In this document: in pieces, positions 8,309 to 16,342 of the stretch
How the letters are laid out: each line of letters starts with the position of its first letter
Position numbering within the stretch: position 1 is the first letter of the stretch
Origin: Clostridia bacterium
Lineage (GTDB): Bacteria > Bacillota > Clostridia > Christensenellales > Aristaeellaceae
Length of the DNA stretch: 50,870 bases
Direction: 5' to 3'
Assembly (NCBI GenBank): GCA_017541205.1
Contig: JAFXZO010000110.1
Coordinates: 1 to 50,870 of the forward strand
Translations under genes and position numbers: made by a program
Notes under the pieces: generated by a model
The model's input: only the letters and a program-made list of their open reading frames with translations
What the model was told of the DNA's origin: nothing
Databases searched by the model: none

Positions 8309-8396
8309 TGCCGCTTTCCCGCATGCTCCTTTTGATGAGAGCCGCGTTCCTTCCGCCCCTCGATTGTTTCCTCAATATCCCTGAATATACTTAAGC

Positions 8397-8437
8397 TCCC
8401 TTTGGCGTCCCTCCCGAAAGAGGAACGCGCAAAGGGA
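8397..8437. other. Long hairpin in the gene-free stretch 8309-8956
   Basis: CCCTTTG-GCGT pairs with ACGC-G-CAAAGGG around an inner CCTC/GAGG helix. It lies 90-130 bases upstream of the secreted hydrolase start and would be in its 5' leader if transcription starts near 8470. The rest of 8309-8870 is AT-rich; short open frames there have no ribosome site or recognisable product. Confidence 0.45.
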
Positions 8438-8877
8438 ACTTTCGCAGCAAATTGAGAGGAATATCAAAATGCAACTATATTGTAGCACAAGCGGTCTATA
8501 ATAGAAATAGAAAGAATGTGAACAATTTATAAAATAAGAGATCAAGCCTTGTAACATCATCTTTCAATATTGACTTGAAAAATTAAGAAATATTCCGTTT
8601 GGCCATTTTACCCGTCTTTTCTGGCATTTTTCTCTCAAAAAACAGACAGGCGAACCGCGCGGTGCGTCTTTTTCTGTCCCCTATGCGTTTTTCGCAGAAG
8701 AGAGAAATAGTATTCGCGATGTTTTCGGAACAAATGTTCTCTGCTATATTGGTATATATCTATTCATGCATAAACATATACAATGAGCTCCAGAGAACGC
8801 CTTGTGTTCCGTTTCTTCCGCCATGATTCATAACAGAATACAGATCGTCTTTTTTCCGTTTTACCGCGTGGGCGCTG

Positions 8878-8906
8878 TTGTAAATCGGGCCCGGATATGG
8901 TATGAT
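8878..8906 (+). promoter_or_regulatory. SigA-type promoter for argS
   Basis: A -35 TTGTAA (8878-8883), a 17-base spacer and a -10 TATGAT (8901-8906) end 50 bases before the argS start. Confidence 0.75.
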
Positions 8907-8956
8907 AAGACGTATTTTTTTCGAGCATTCAACGCGAATGGGGGGACGAAGGATTT

Positions 8957-10669
8957 ATGGACATGAAACAGCGCATTGCTGATCTGGCGGGAGAGATGAT
9001 TTCAGGCGCGTTCCCGGATGCACAGGGCCTGCCGGAGGATCTTGCTTCCTTATTGGAGGTGCCGCCCGACCCCGCGATGGGGGATTACGCGTTCCCCTGC
9101 TTTAAGCTGAGCAAAGCGCTGCGCATGGGCCCGCCCATGATCGCCAAGAAGCTGTCCGAATCCGTGCAGCGGCCCGAGATCGCCCGGGTTGAATGCGTGG
9201 GCGGCTATCTGAACTTCTTTTTCAACCGGGAAAACTTCGCCCGGGAAATGCTTTCCGCCATCATGAAGGCCCCGGAAAAATGGGGAAGCAGCGAGGATGG
9301 GAAGGGCAAGACCGCGTGCGTGGAGTATTCCAGCATCAACATTGCCAAGCGCTTCCATCTGGGCCACCTTTCCACCACCGTGATCGGCAACAGCTTAAAG
9401 CGCATCTATGATTTCCAGGGCTGGAAGACCGTGTCCATCAACCATCTGGGCGACTGGGGCACGCAGTTCGGCAAAATGATCTGCGCCTACAAGCGCTGGG
9501 GCGATAAGGAAACCGTGGAGGCGGGCGGCGTGGACGAAATGACGCGCCTTTACGTCCGCTTTGGGGTCGAGGCCAAGCAAAACCCCGCGCTCGAGGACGA
9601 GGCCCGCGCCTGGTTCAAAAAGATCGAGGACGGCGACGAGGAAGCGCTGGAAATCTTCCATTGGTTCAAGGATGTGACGCTGCGCGACGCCATGAAGGTG
9701 TACGATACCCTGGACGTGCATTTTGACAGCTACGCCGGCGAAAGCTTTTACAACGATAAAATGGGCCGGATCATCGACGAGCTTAACGAAAAAGGGCTGC
9801 TCAAGGACTCCGACGGCGCCAAGATCGTCGATCTGGAAGAATACGGCATGCCGCCCTGCCTGATCCTGAAATCCGACGGCGCCACCCTCTACGCCACCCG
9901 CGATCTGGCCGCGGCCGTTTACCGCAAGGAAACCTACCATTTCGATACCAGCCTGTACGTGGTGGCCTATCAGCAGGATCTGCACTTCAAGCAGATTTTC
10001 AAGGTGCTGGAGCTGATGGGCTATGATTGGGCCAAGGACCAGTGCAAGCACGTGGCCTTCGGCATGGTGTCCTATGAAGGCACGGCCATGGCGACGCGGG
10101 CCGGGCACGTGGTGCTGCTGGACGAGCTGCTCTCCCGCGCGCAGGAAAAGGCCCTGGCCATCATCAACGAGAAATCCCCCAACCTGCAAAATAAAGAAGA
10201 GGTGGCGCGGCAGGTCGGCGTCGGCGCGGTGGTATACGCGACGCTGCAAAACAACCGCATCAAGGACATCGATTTCTGGTGGGATCGGGCGCTGAATTTT
10301 GACGGCGAAACCGGGCCGTACGTGCAGTACACGTTCGCGCGCTGCTGCTCGGTGCTGCGCAAGGCCCCGGCAATCACCGCCGCGCCGGCTTATTCCGCGC
10401 TGACCGACGACGAAGCCCAGGCGCTGCTGCGGCTCCTTTCCCGGTTCCCGGAGGCGGTCGCGGAAGCGTGCCTGCGCAACGAGCCTTCCATGGTCACCCG
10501 CGCCACCACGGAAATCGCCAAGGCGTACAACAAATATTATTACGAGCACCGCATTTTGGACGAGGATGAAAGCGCCGCCGCCGCGCGCCTGCTTCTGACC
10601 GACGCGGCACGAAACGTCATCAAAACGGGGCTGTACCTGATCGGCCTTTCCGCGCCGGAGCGTATGTAA
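8957..10669 (+). CDS. argS: Arginyl-tRNA synthetase
   Basis: This class I aminoacyl-tRNA synthetase of 570 residues charges tRNA-Arg in the cytoplasm. The N-terminal Add-1 domain is followed by the HIGH-like motif HLGHLST near residue 134. As in many ArgS proteins, the canonical KMSKS is replaced, here by the GTAMATRAG segment near residue 375. The C-terminal DALR anticodon-binding domain ends in LIGLSAPERM, typical of the family. It has a clear promoter and no T-box, unlike metG in the same window. The ATG at 8957 follows GAAGGA with suitable spacing. Confidence 0.97.
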   Translation: MDMKQRIADLAGEMISGAFPDAQGLPEDLASLLEVPPDPAMGDYAFPCFKLSKALRMGPPMIAKKLSESVQRPEIARVECVGGYLNFFFNRENFAREMLSAIMKAPEKWGSSEDGKGKTACVEYSSINIAKRFHLGHLSTTVIGNSLKRIYDFQGWKTVSINHLGDWGTQFGKMICAYKRWGDKETVEAGGVDEMTRLYVRFGVEAKQNPALEDEARAWFKKIEDGDEEALEIFHWFKDVTLRDAMKVYDTLDVHFDSYAGESFYNDKMGRIIDELNEKGLLKDSDGAKIVDLEEYGMPPCLILKSDGATLYATRDLAAAVYRKETYHFDTSLYVVAYQQDLHFKQIFKVLELMGYDWAKDQCKHVAFGMVSYEGTAMATRAGHVVLLDELLSRAQEKALAIINEKSPNLQNKEEVARQVGVGAVVYATLQNNRIKDIDFWWDRALNFDGETGPYVQYTFARCCSVLRKAPAITAAPAYSALTDDEAQALLRLLSRFPEAVAEACLRNEPSMVTRATTEIAKAYNKYYYEHRILDEDESAAAARLLLTDAARNVIKTGLYLIGLSAPERM

Positions 10670-10766
10670 CCCTTTGTCCGGGCGCAACATATACCGAGGA
10701 TAGGCATCTTTCGGAAAGAACGGATTTTTTCTTTGATCCCTGACCATCCGATAAGGAGGAAGCGGC

Positions 10767-11603
10767 ATGAAATTTACGAAAATGCATGGCATCGGCAACG
10801 ATTATATCTACGTGAACTGCTTTGAAGAGGTGGTCACGGAGCCGGAAAGGCTCGCCCTGGTGATGTCCAAGCCGCATTTCGGCTGCGGCGCGGATGGGCT
10901 GATCCTGATCGAGCCCAGCGATTCCGCGGATTTCGGCATGCGCATCTTCAATTCCGACGGCAGCGAGGCCGGCATGTGCGGCAACGGCATCCGCTGCGTG
11001 GGCAAATATGTTTACGAGCGCGGCATGACCGACAAAACCGAGCTCACCATCGCCACCAAGGGCGGCTTTAAGCGGATCAGCCTGCAATTGGAGGATAACA
11101 AGGTGAGCCGCGTCAAGGTCGATATGGGCACGCCGGAGCTCAACCCCAAGCTGATCCCCGTCGATCTGCCCGGCGAGATCGTGCTGCGGCACCGCCTGCA
11201 GATCATGGGCCAAACCTGGTTCATCACCTGCGTCAATATGGGCAACCCGCACGCCGTCCTGTTCGTGCGCGATCCCGAGGTGATCGATCTGCCCACCATC
11301 GGCTCCATGATCGAGCATCATCCCCTGTTCCCGCGCCGTACGAATGTGGAATTCGTGCGGGTGATCGACCGGGGCATCCTGCAAATGCGCGTGTGGGAAC
11401 GCGGCGCCGGCGAAACGCTGGCCTGCGGCACCGGGGCCTGCGCGTCTTTGGTTGCCGCCGTGCTCGCGGGCCTGAGCGACCGGACCGTGCAGATGAAGCT
11501 CTCCGGCGGCAACCTGCAGCTGCATTGGGACGCCGAGGATAACCACGTGTACCAGACCGGCCCCGCCGCGTTCGTATACGACGGCGAATGGCTGGGAGAC
11601 TGA
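10767..11603 (+). CDS. dapF: Diaminopimelate epimerase
   Basis: The 278-residue enzyme interconverts LL- and meso-diaminopimelate, the last step before lysine and the cross-linking residue of peptidoglycan. Both active-site Cys are present: C71 in GMCGNGIRC and C220 in ACGTGAC. The start MKFTKMHGIGNDY is the usual family N-terminus and follows GATAAGGAGGAAG. It sits 97 bases after argS and 103 bases before dapL, which makes its substrate; together they form a DAP aminotransferase pathway unit. Confidence 0.97.
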   Translation: MKFTKMHGIGNDYIYVNCFEEVVTEPERLALVMSKPHFGCGADGLILIEPSDSADFGMRIFNSDGSEAGMCGNGIRCVGKYVYERGMTDKTELTIATKGGFKRISLQLEDNKVSRVKVDMGTPELNPKLIPVDLPGEIVLRHRLQIMGQTWFITCVNMGNPHAVLFVRDPEVIDLPTIGSMIEHHPLFPRRTNVEFVRVIDRGILQMRVWERGAGETLACGTGACASLVAAVLAGLSDRTVQMKLSGGNLQLHWDAEDNHVYQTGPAAFVYDGEWLGD

Positions 11604-11705
11604 TCCTATTCTTCAGCCTGCGCTGCATGGTACGAATGAAGGGCCGATGCACCATCCTTTCCTCATTATAACGATTTCCAAGAGAAACGGGATCTGGAGG
11701 TTTAC

Positions 11706-12914
11706 ATGAAGATCAACACGTCCCTCGCGTCGCTGCCTGCCGGTTATTTGTTTGCCGAAGTCGCCAAGCGCGTCAAAACGTTTTCCGAAAACAACCCGGA
11801 CGCGGACATCCTGCGCCTGGGCATCGGGGATGTGACGCGCCCCCTGGTTCCCGCGGTGGTGGAAGCGCTGAAGGCCGCCGCCGAAGAAATGGGCACCCCC
11901 GAGGGCTTTCACGGCTACGGCCCGGATTTCGGGTATGATTTCCTGATCGACGCCATCATCGCCGGCGATTATCGCTCCCGGGGCGTGGACGTCGGCCGGG
12001 ACGAGGTCTTCATTTCGGACGGCGCGAAATCCGACGTCGGCAACCTGCAGGAGCTGTTCGGCCCGGACGCCCTGATCGCGGTGACCGATCCGGTGTATCC
12101 GGTCTACGTGGATTCCAACGCGATGGCGGGCCGCCTGGGTGCGTACGAAAACGGCAAATGGACGAACCTGACGTATCTGCCCTGCAACCGGGAAAACGGC
12201 TTCATGCCGCCGCTTCCGGATAAAAAGGCGGACGTCCTTTATCTGTGCTATCCCAACAACCCGACCGGCACGGTATTGACCAAGGATCAATTGCGCGTGT
12301 TCGTGGACTGGGCGCTCAAAAACAGCGCGCTGATCGTATACGACGCGGCGTACAAGGCCTTTATCTCCGATCCCGCGATCCCGCGCAGTATTTACGAGAT
12401 CCCCGGCGCGAAGGAATGCGCGATCGAATGCTGCTCCTTCTCCAAGACCGCCGGCTTTACCGGCACCCGCTGCGCCTACACCGTCGTGCCCAAGGCCGTC
12501 GTTTATGACGGCGTGCCGCTGAACCGCATCTGGGGCCGCCGGCAGGCCACCAAATTCAACGGCGTTTCCTATATCACCCAGCGCGCCGCCGCGGCGGTTT
12601 ATACCGAAGCGGGCCGGCGGCAGACCCAGGAAACCATTGCCTATTACCGGGAAAACGCCCGCGTGATCCGCGAGGGCCTGCAAAGCGCGGGCGTGGCCGT
12701 CTTCGGCGGCGTGCACGCGCCGTATATCTGGATGAAGACGCCAAGCGATATGAAAAGCTGGGATTTCTTCGATCTCCTGCTCACGAAGGCGCACGTCGTT
12801 GGCACCCCGGGCGAGGGCTTCGGCCCCAGCGGCGAGGGCTATTTCCGGTTAACCGCCTTCAATACGCATGAAAAGACGAAGGAAGCGGTGCAGCGGATCA
12901 TCCGCGCATTGTAA
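11706..12914 (+). CDS. dapL: LL-diaminopimelate aminotransferase
   Basis: This 402-residue fold-type I PLP enzyme converts tetrahydrodipicolinate and glutamate directly to LL-diaminopimelate, bypassing the succinylase and acetylase routes. The PLP Lys is K247 in SFSKTAGFTGTRC. The N-terminus INTSLASLPAGYLFAEV and LGIGDVTRPL are diagnostic of DapL rather than generic aspartate aminotransferases. Other conserved parts are CYPNNPTGT and YDAAYKAF. It lies downstream of dapF on the same strand, with GATCTGGAGG upstream of the ATG. Confidence 0.96.
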   Translation: MKINTSLASLPAGYLFAEVAKRVKTFSENNPDADILRLGIGDVTRPLVPAVVEALKAAAEEMGTPEGFHGYGPDFGYDFLIDAIIAGDYRSRGVDVGRDEVFISDGAKSDVGNLQELFGPDALIAVTDPVYPVYVDSNAMAGRLGAYENGKWTNLTYLPCNRENGFMPPLPDKKADVLYLCYPNNPTGTVLTKDQLRVFVDWALKNSALIVYDAAYKAFISDPAIPRSIYEIPGAKECAIECCSFSKTAGFTGTRCAYTVVPKAVVYDGVPLNRIWGRRQATKFNGVSYITQRAAAAVYTEAGRRQTQETIAYYRENARVIREGLQSAGVAVFGGVHAPYIWMKTPSDMKSWDFFDLLLTKAHVVGTPGEGFGPSGEGYFRLTAFNTHEKTKEAVQRIIRAL

Positions 12915-12993
12915 TATATTGTAGATTCTCCCTGTCATTCCTGTCGTCCATCAACCGCTGTTCCCTATAAGGAGAAATATACAGACGAAAAAA

Positions 12994-13308
12994 ATGTTTG
13001 TACTTCTTTTGTGTGTCCTGCTGCTGACGTGTATGAGCGCCGTTGGGGAAACAGATCCGCAGTCGCTCTATGATCAGGGCAAGGAAGCGTATGAGCAGGA
13101 GGATGATGCCGCGGCCTACGAGAGCTTTCTTTCCGCGGCCGAAGGCGGGCTGGCACAGGCGCAGCAAATGCTCGGCGAATTATACTTCAATGACAACGGC
13201 ACAGCGCAGTCCTTAGAAAAAGCCGCGGAATGTTTACGTCTCGCGGCGGACCAGGGTAATCCCGATGCCCAAATCGTCCTGGAAGAGCTGGGGCTCGGCA
13301 TAGAATAA
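12994..13308 (+). CDS. Small secreted TPR/Sel1-like repeat protein with an odd start
   Basis: From the first ATG the product is 104 residues: a hydrophobic leader (FVLLLCVLLLTCMSA), then two Sel1/TPR-like helical repeats (YDQGKEAYEQEDDAAAYESF and AQAQQMLGELYFND...AAECLRLAADQG). Sel1-like proteins act as protein-interaction scaffolds. The start is unusual. The Shine-Dalgarno AAGGAG (12969-12974) lies 19 bases before the ATG, but only 4 bases before an in-frame ATA at 12979. Starting there would add I-Q-T-K-K, which supplies the positive n-region the signal peptide otherwise lacks. The partner is unknown. It is followed closely by purA. Confidence 0.65.
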   Translation: MFVLLLCVLLLTCMSAVGETDPQSLYDQGKEAYEQEDDAAAYESFLSAAEGGLAQAQQMLGELYFNDNGTAQSLEKAAECLRLAADQGNPDAQIVLEELGLGIE

Positions 13309-13366
13309 TCAGGGCAGAACAATCAAACGCACAAATACAATGCTCATTGAAAGAGAGGACTTCCAT

Positions 13367-14641
13367 ATGGTACGCGCAATCGTGGGCGCCAATTGGGGCG
13401 ACGAAGGCAAGGGCAAGATCACGGACATGCTGGCGGAAAACAGCGATATCGTCATCCGTTTTCAGGGCGGGGCCAACGCGGGCCACACCATCATCAACAA
13501 TTATGGGAAGTTTGCCCTGCATCTTTTGCCCTCCGGCGCCTGTCACGGCCACGTGACCAATGTGATCGGCCCGGGCGTGGCGCTGGATATCGAAGCGCTG
13601 CTGGCCGAGATCCAGCAGCTGACGGACCGGGGCGTGCCCGCGCCGAAGCTTTTGATTTCGGACCGCGCGCAGGTCTTGATGCAGTATCATGTGGATTTTG
13701 ACTGCTACGAGGAAGAGCGCCTGGGCAAAAAGTCCTTTGGCTCCACCAAGAGCGGCATCGCGCCGTTCTATGGCGATAAGTACATGAAGATCGGCGTGCA
13801 GCTGTGCCAGATGATGGACAGGGACATCCTGCGCGCGCGCCTGGAAAACGCGGCCAAGCTCAAAAACGCGATGCTCGAAAACTTGTATCATAAGCCGCTT
13901 TTGAACGTGGACGAGCTGACCGAAAAATACTGGGCGCTGGCCCAAAGGATCAGCCCCATGGTGGGCGACGTCGCGCAGTTTTTGCATCAGGCGGTCAAGG
14001 ACGGCAAGCGTATCCTGCTGGAAGGCCAGCTGGGCACCCTGCGCGATCCCGACCACGGCATTTTCCCGTTCACCACTTCCTCCTCGCCCCTGGCGGGCTT
14101 CGGCGCGGTGGGCGCCGGCCTTCCGCTGACCGCGTTTGAGCAGGTGATCGCCGTGACGAAGGCGTATTCCTCCTGCGTGGGCGCGGGCCCCTTCGCCACG
14201 GAGCTGTTCGGCGACGAAGCCGAGGAGCTGCGCCGCCGCGGCGGCGACGCGGGCGAATACGGCGCGAAAACGGGCCGGCCCCGGCGCGTGGGCTGGTTTG
14301 ACGCGGTGGCCACCCGCTACGGCTGCATGGTGCAGGGCGCGACCGACTGCGTCATGACCAACCTGGATGTGCTCAGCTATCTGGACGAGATCCAGGTGTG
14401 CGTGGCGTATGAGATCGACGGCAAGGAAGTGAAAAACTTCCCCGTCACCCCCCTTGTCGAAAAGGCCAGGCCCGTTTATGTGACCCTGCCCGGCTGGAAA
14501 ACCGATATCCGCGGCATCACCAAATATGAAGATCTTCCGGATAATTGCCGGAAATATGTGGAATTCATCGAAAAGGAAATCGACTGCCCCCTGACCATGC
14601 TTTCCAACGGCCCCAAACGCGAGGAAATCATTTACCGGTAA
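13367..14641 (+). CDS. purA: Adenylosuccinate synthetase
   Basis: The 424-residue enzyme uses GTP, IMP and aspartate to make adenylosuccinate, the first committed step to AMP. The start MVRAIVGANWGDEGKGK carries the family P-loop with the catalytic Asp. Also visible are FQGGANAGHTI (catalytic His), LLEGQLGTLRDPDHG and the switch region with GVGAGPFAT-like CVGAGPFATE. The ATG at 13367 was preferred to an ATG nine codons upstream because AAGAGAGG lies just before it and the family N-terminus aligns there. A hairpin follows the stop. Confidence 0.96.
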   Translation: MVRAIVGANWGDEGKGKITDMLAENSDIVIRFQGGANAGHTIINNYGKFALHLLPSGACHGHVTNVIGPGVALDIEALLAEIQQLTDRGVPAPKLLISDRAQVLMQYHVDFDCYEEERLGKKSFGSTKSGIAPFYGDKYMKIGVQLCQMMDRDILRARLENAAKLKNAMLENLYHKPLLNVDELTEKYWALAQRISPMVGDVAQFLHQAVKDGKRILLEGQLGTLRDPDHGIFPFTTSSSPLAGFGAVGAGLPLTAFEQVIAVTKAYSSCVGAGPFATELFGDEAEELRRRGGDAGEYGAKTGRPRRVGWFDAVATRYGCMVQGATDCVMTNLDVLSYLDEIQVCVAYEIDGKEVKNFPVTPLVEKARPVYVTLPGWKTDIRGITKYEDLPDNCRKYVEFIEKEIDCPLTMLSNGPKREEIIYR

Positions 14642-14648
14642 AGCTTTT

Positions 14649-14674
14649 CCGGAGGGTCCGCCCTCCGGTTTCTT
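14649..14674 (+). terminator. Hairpin between purA and the M18 peptidase
   Basis: A perfect eight-base stem CCGGAGGG-TCCG-CCCTCCGG is followed by TTTCTT. The short, interrupted T-run suggests a weak or partial terminator. Confidence 0.6.
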
Positions 14675-14700
14675 GACGAACAAGCAAAGGAGATAGAAAC

Positions 14701-16089
14701 ATGGAACGTCCCAATGCGTGGAAGCAGTATGACGAAACAGCCCTTGCCCGGGTGGAGGCCGCGGCGGAGCGGTACAAGAAATACCTGGACGCGGGCAAGA
14801 CCGAGCGCGAATGCGCCGAGGAAGCGGTGCGCATCGCGGAGGCTGCCGGTTACCGGAGCCTGGAGGAAGCGGTCAGGGAGGGCAGGCGGCTAAAGCCCGG
14901 CGACAGGCTCTATCAGGTGCAGATGAATAAGGCCGTGATGCTGTTCCATCTGGGGAAAGCGCCGCTGGAAGACGGCATGAACATCGTCGGCGCGCACATC
15001 GATTCCCCGCGCATCGATATCAAGCAGAATCCCTTCTATGAAGAGGCCGATTTCGCCTACGCGGATACGCACTATTACGGCGGCATCAAAAAATACCAGT
15101 GGGTGGCCCGCGCGCTGGCCCTGCACGGCGTGGTGATGAAGAAGGACGGCGCCAAGGTCACGATCGTGATCGGCGAGGACGACAGTGATCCGGTGGTCGG
15201 CATTTCCGATCTGCTGATCCATCTGAGCCAGGAACAGATGGGCAAAAAGATGTCCGAAGGTATCACCGGTGAAGGGCTGGATATCATGCTGGCGGGCATG
15301 CCCTTAAAAGACGCGGAAAACGACGCGGTGCTCGGAACGCTGCTTAAGATCCTCAAGGAGAAGTACGGCCTGGAGGAGGAAGACCTGCTTTCCGCCGAGA
15401 TCGAGGCCGTGCCCGCGGGCCGCGCCCGGGATTACGGGCTGGACCGCAGCATGATCCTCGGCTATGGCCACGACGATCGCGTTTGCGCTTATGCGGAACT
15501 GGAAGCCATGCTGCAGTTGCCGGATATTCCGGAATATACCTGCTGCTGCCTGCTGGCGGATAAAGAGGAAATCGGCTCCGTCGGCGCGACAGGCATGCGC
15601 GCGCGGTATTTTGAAAACACGGTGGCGGAGCTTTTGGCCCTTTTAACCGGCAAGGAAAGCGATCTGGCCCTGCGCCGCGCCCTGTCCCGCAGCCGGATGC
15701 TCTCCTGTGACGTGAGCGCGGGGTTCGATCCGCTCTACGCCTCCGCCTTTGAAAAGAAGAATTCCGCCTTCCTGGGCCGCGGCGTGTGCTATAACAAATT
15801 CACCGGCTCCCGCGGAAAAAGCGGCTCTAACGATGCGAACGCCGAATTCCTGGGCCGCGTGCGCAAGGTGATGGACGAACATCAGATTTGCTGGCAGACG
15901 GCGGAGCTGGGCAAGGTGGACGTGGGCGGCGGAGGCACCATCGCCTATATCTGCGCGCTCTATGGCATGGAAGTCGTCGACAGCGGCGTGCCCGTCCTCT
16001 CCATGCACGCTCCGCAGGAAATCATCAGCAAGGCCGATCTTTACGAAGCCATCCGCGCCTACGCCGCGTTCCTGCAGGATATGAAATGA
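14701..16089 (+). CDS. M18 family zinc aminopeptidase
   Basis: This 462-residue cytosolic metallopeptidase removes N-terminal residues (aspartyl aminopeptidase/yeast aminopeptidase I family). Zinc-ligand motifs of the family are present in order: GAHIDSPR (His), GYGHDDRVCAY (Asp), DKEEIGSVGATG (Glu-Glu, with catalytic base) and SMHAPQE (C-terminal His). The middle holds the dodecamer-forming dimerisation domain expected at about 100-240. The start has AAAGGAG eight bases upstream. The substrate preference (acidic or neutral residues) is not determined by the motifs. It is separated from purA by a weak hairpin. Confidence 0.92.
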   Translation: MERPNAWKQYDETALARVEAAAERYKKYLDAGKTERECAEEAVRIAEAAGYRSLEEAVREGRRLKPGDRLYQVQMNKAVMLFHLGKAPLEDGMNIVGAHIDSPRIDIKQNPFYEEADFAYADTHYYGGIKKYQWVARALALHGVVMKKDGAKVTIVIGEDDSDPVVGISDLLIHLSQEQMGKKMSEGITGEGLDIMLAGMPLKDAENDAVLGTLLKILKEKYGLEEEDLLSAEIEAVPAGRARDYGLDRSMILGYGHDDRVCAYAELEAMLQLPDIPEYTCCCLLADKEEIGSVGATGMRARYFENTVAELLALLTGKESDLALRRALSRSRMLSCDVSAGFDPLYASAFEKKNSAFLGRGVCYNKFTGSRGKSGSNDANAEFLGRVRKVMDEHQICWQTAELGKVDVGGGGTIAYICALYGMEVVDSGVPVLSMHAPQEIISKADLYEAIRAYAAFLQDMK

Positions 16090-16143
16090 ATTCCGGATAC
16101 GGCCCGCCCTCCTGGAATTTTCTTGAAAATTTGGGCTTGAACA

Positions 16144-16172
16144 TTGATTTATGTTGACAGATATGCTATAAT
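16144..16172 (+). promoter_or_regulatory. SigA-type promoter for the nucleotide-sugar dehydratase gene
   Basis: A -35 TTGATT (16144-16149), a 17-base spacer and a perfect TATAAT (16167-16172) leave a 5' UTR of about 165 bases before the start at 16343. No known riboswitch fold was recognised in that leader. Confidence 0.75.
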
Positions 16173-16342
16173 TATGGAGAGCCTGGAGAAGCACTTTTTT
16201 GAGTTTGCCATTTTACACCGGCTTGGATTTGGGAGAAGAGGCTCGGCCGCCATCGCAGCGGACGCTTTCGGACGCCGTAAAAATTTTACGCGCGGGGTCG
16301 GACGCGGACGAAAGCGGATAGAAGAAGAGGGATGAAATATAC

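Noticed and set aside
8372-8470. Possible c-di-GMP (GEMM) riboswitch from GGGACGC-AAAG words on the minus strand
   Set aside because: The rest of the consensus (GGCAAACC, tetraloop receptor, P1 order) is missing.
8599-8826. A 75-codon plus-strand frame in the gap before argS
   Set aside because: No ribosome site, AT-rich low-complexity product and no recognisable features.
16154-16172. TTGACA close to the TATAAT at 16167
   Set aside because: The spacer would be only 7 bases. TTGATT ten bases further upstream gives the proper 17.
16144-16335. A 63-codon plus-strand frame before the dehydratase
   Set aside because: It overlaps the promoter and has no ribosome site.
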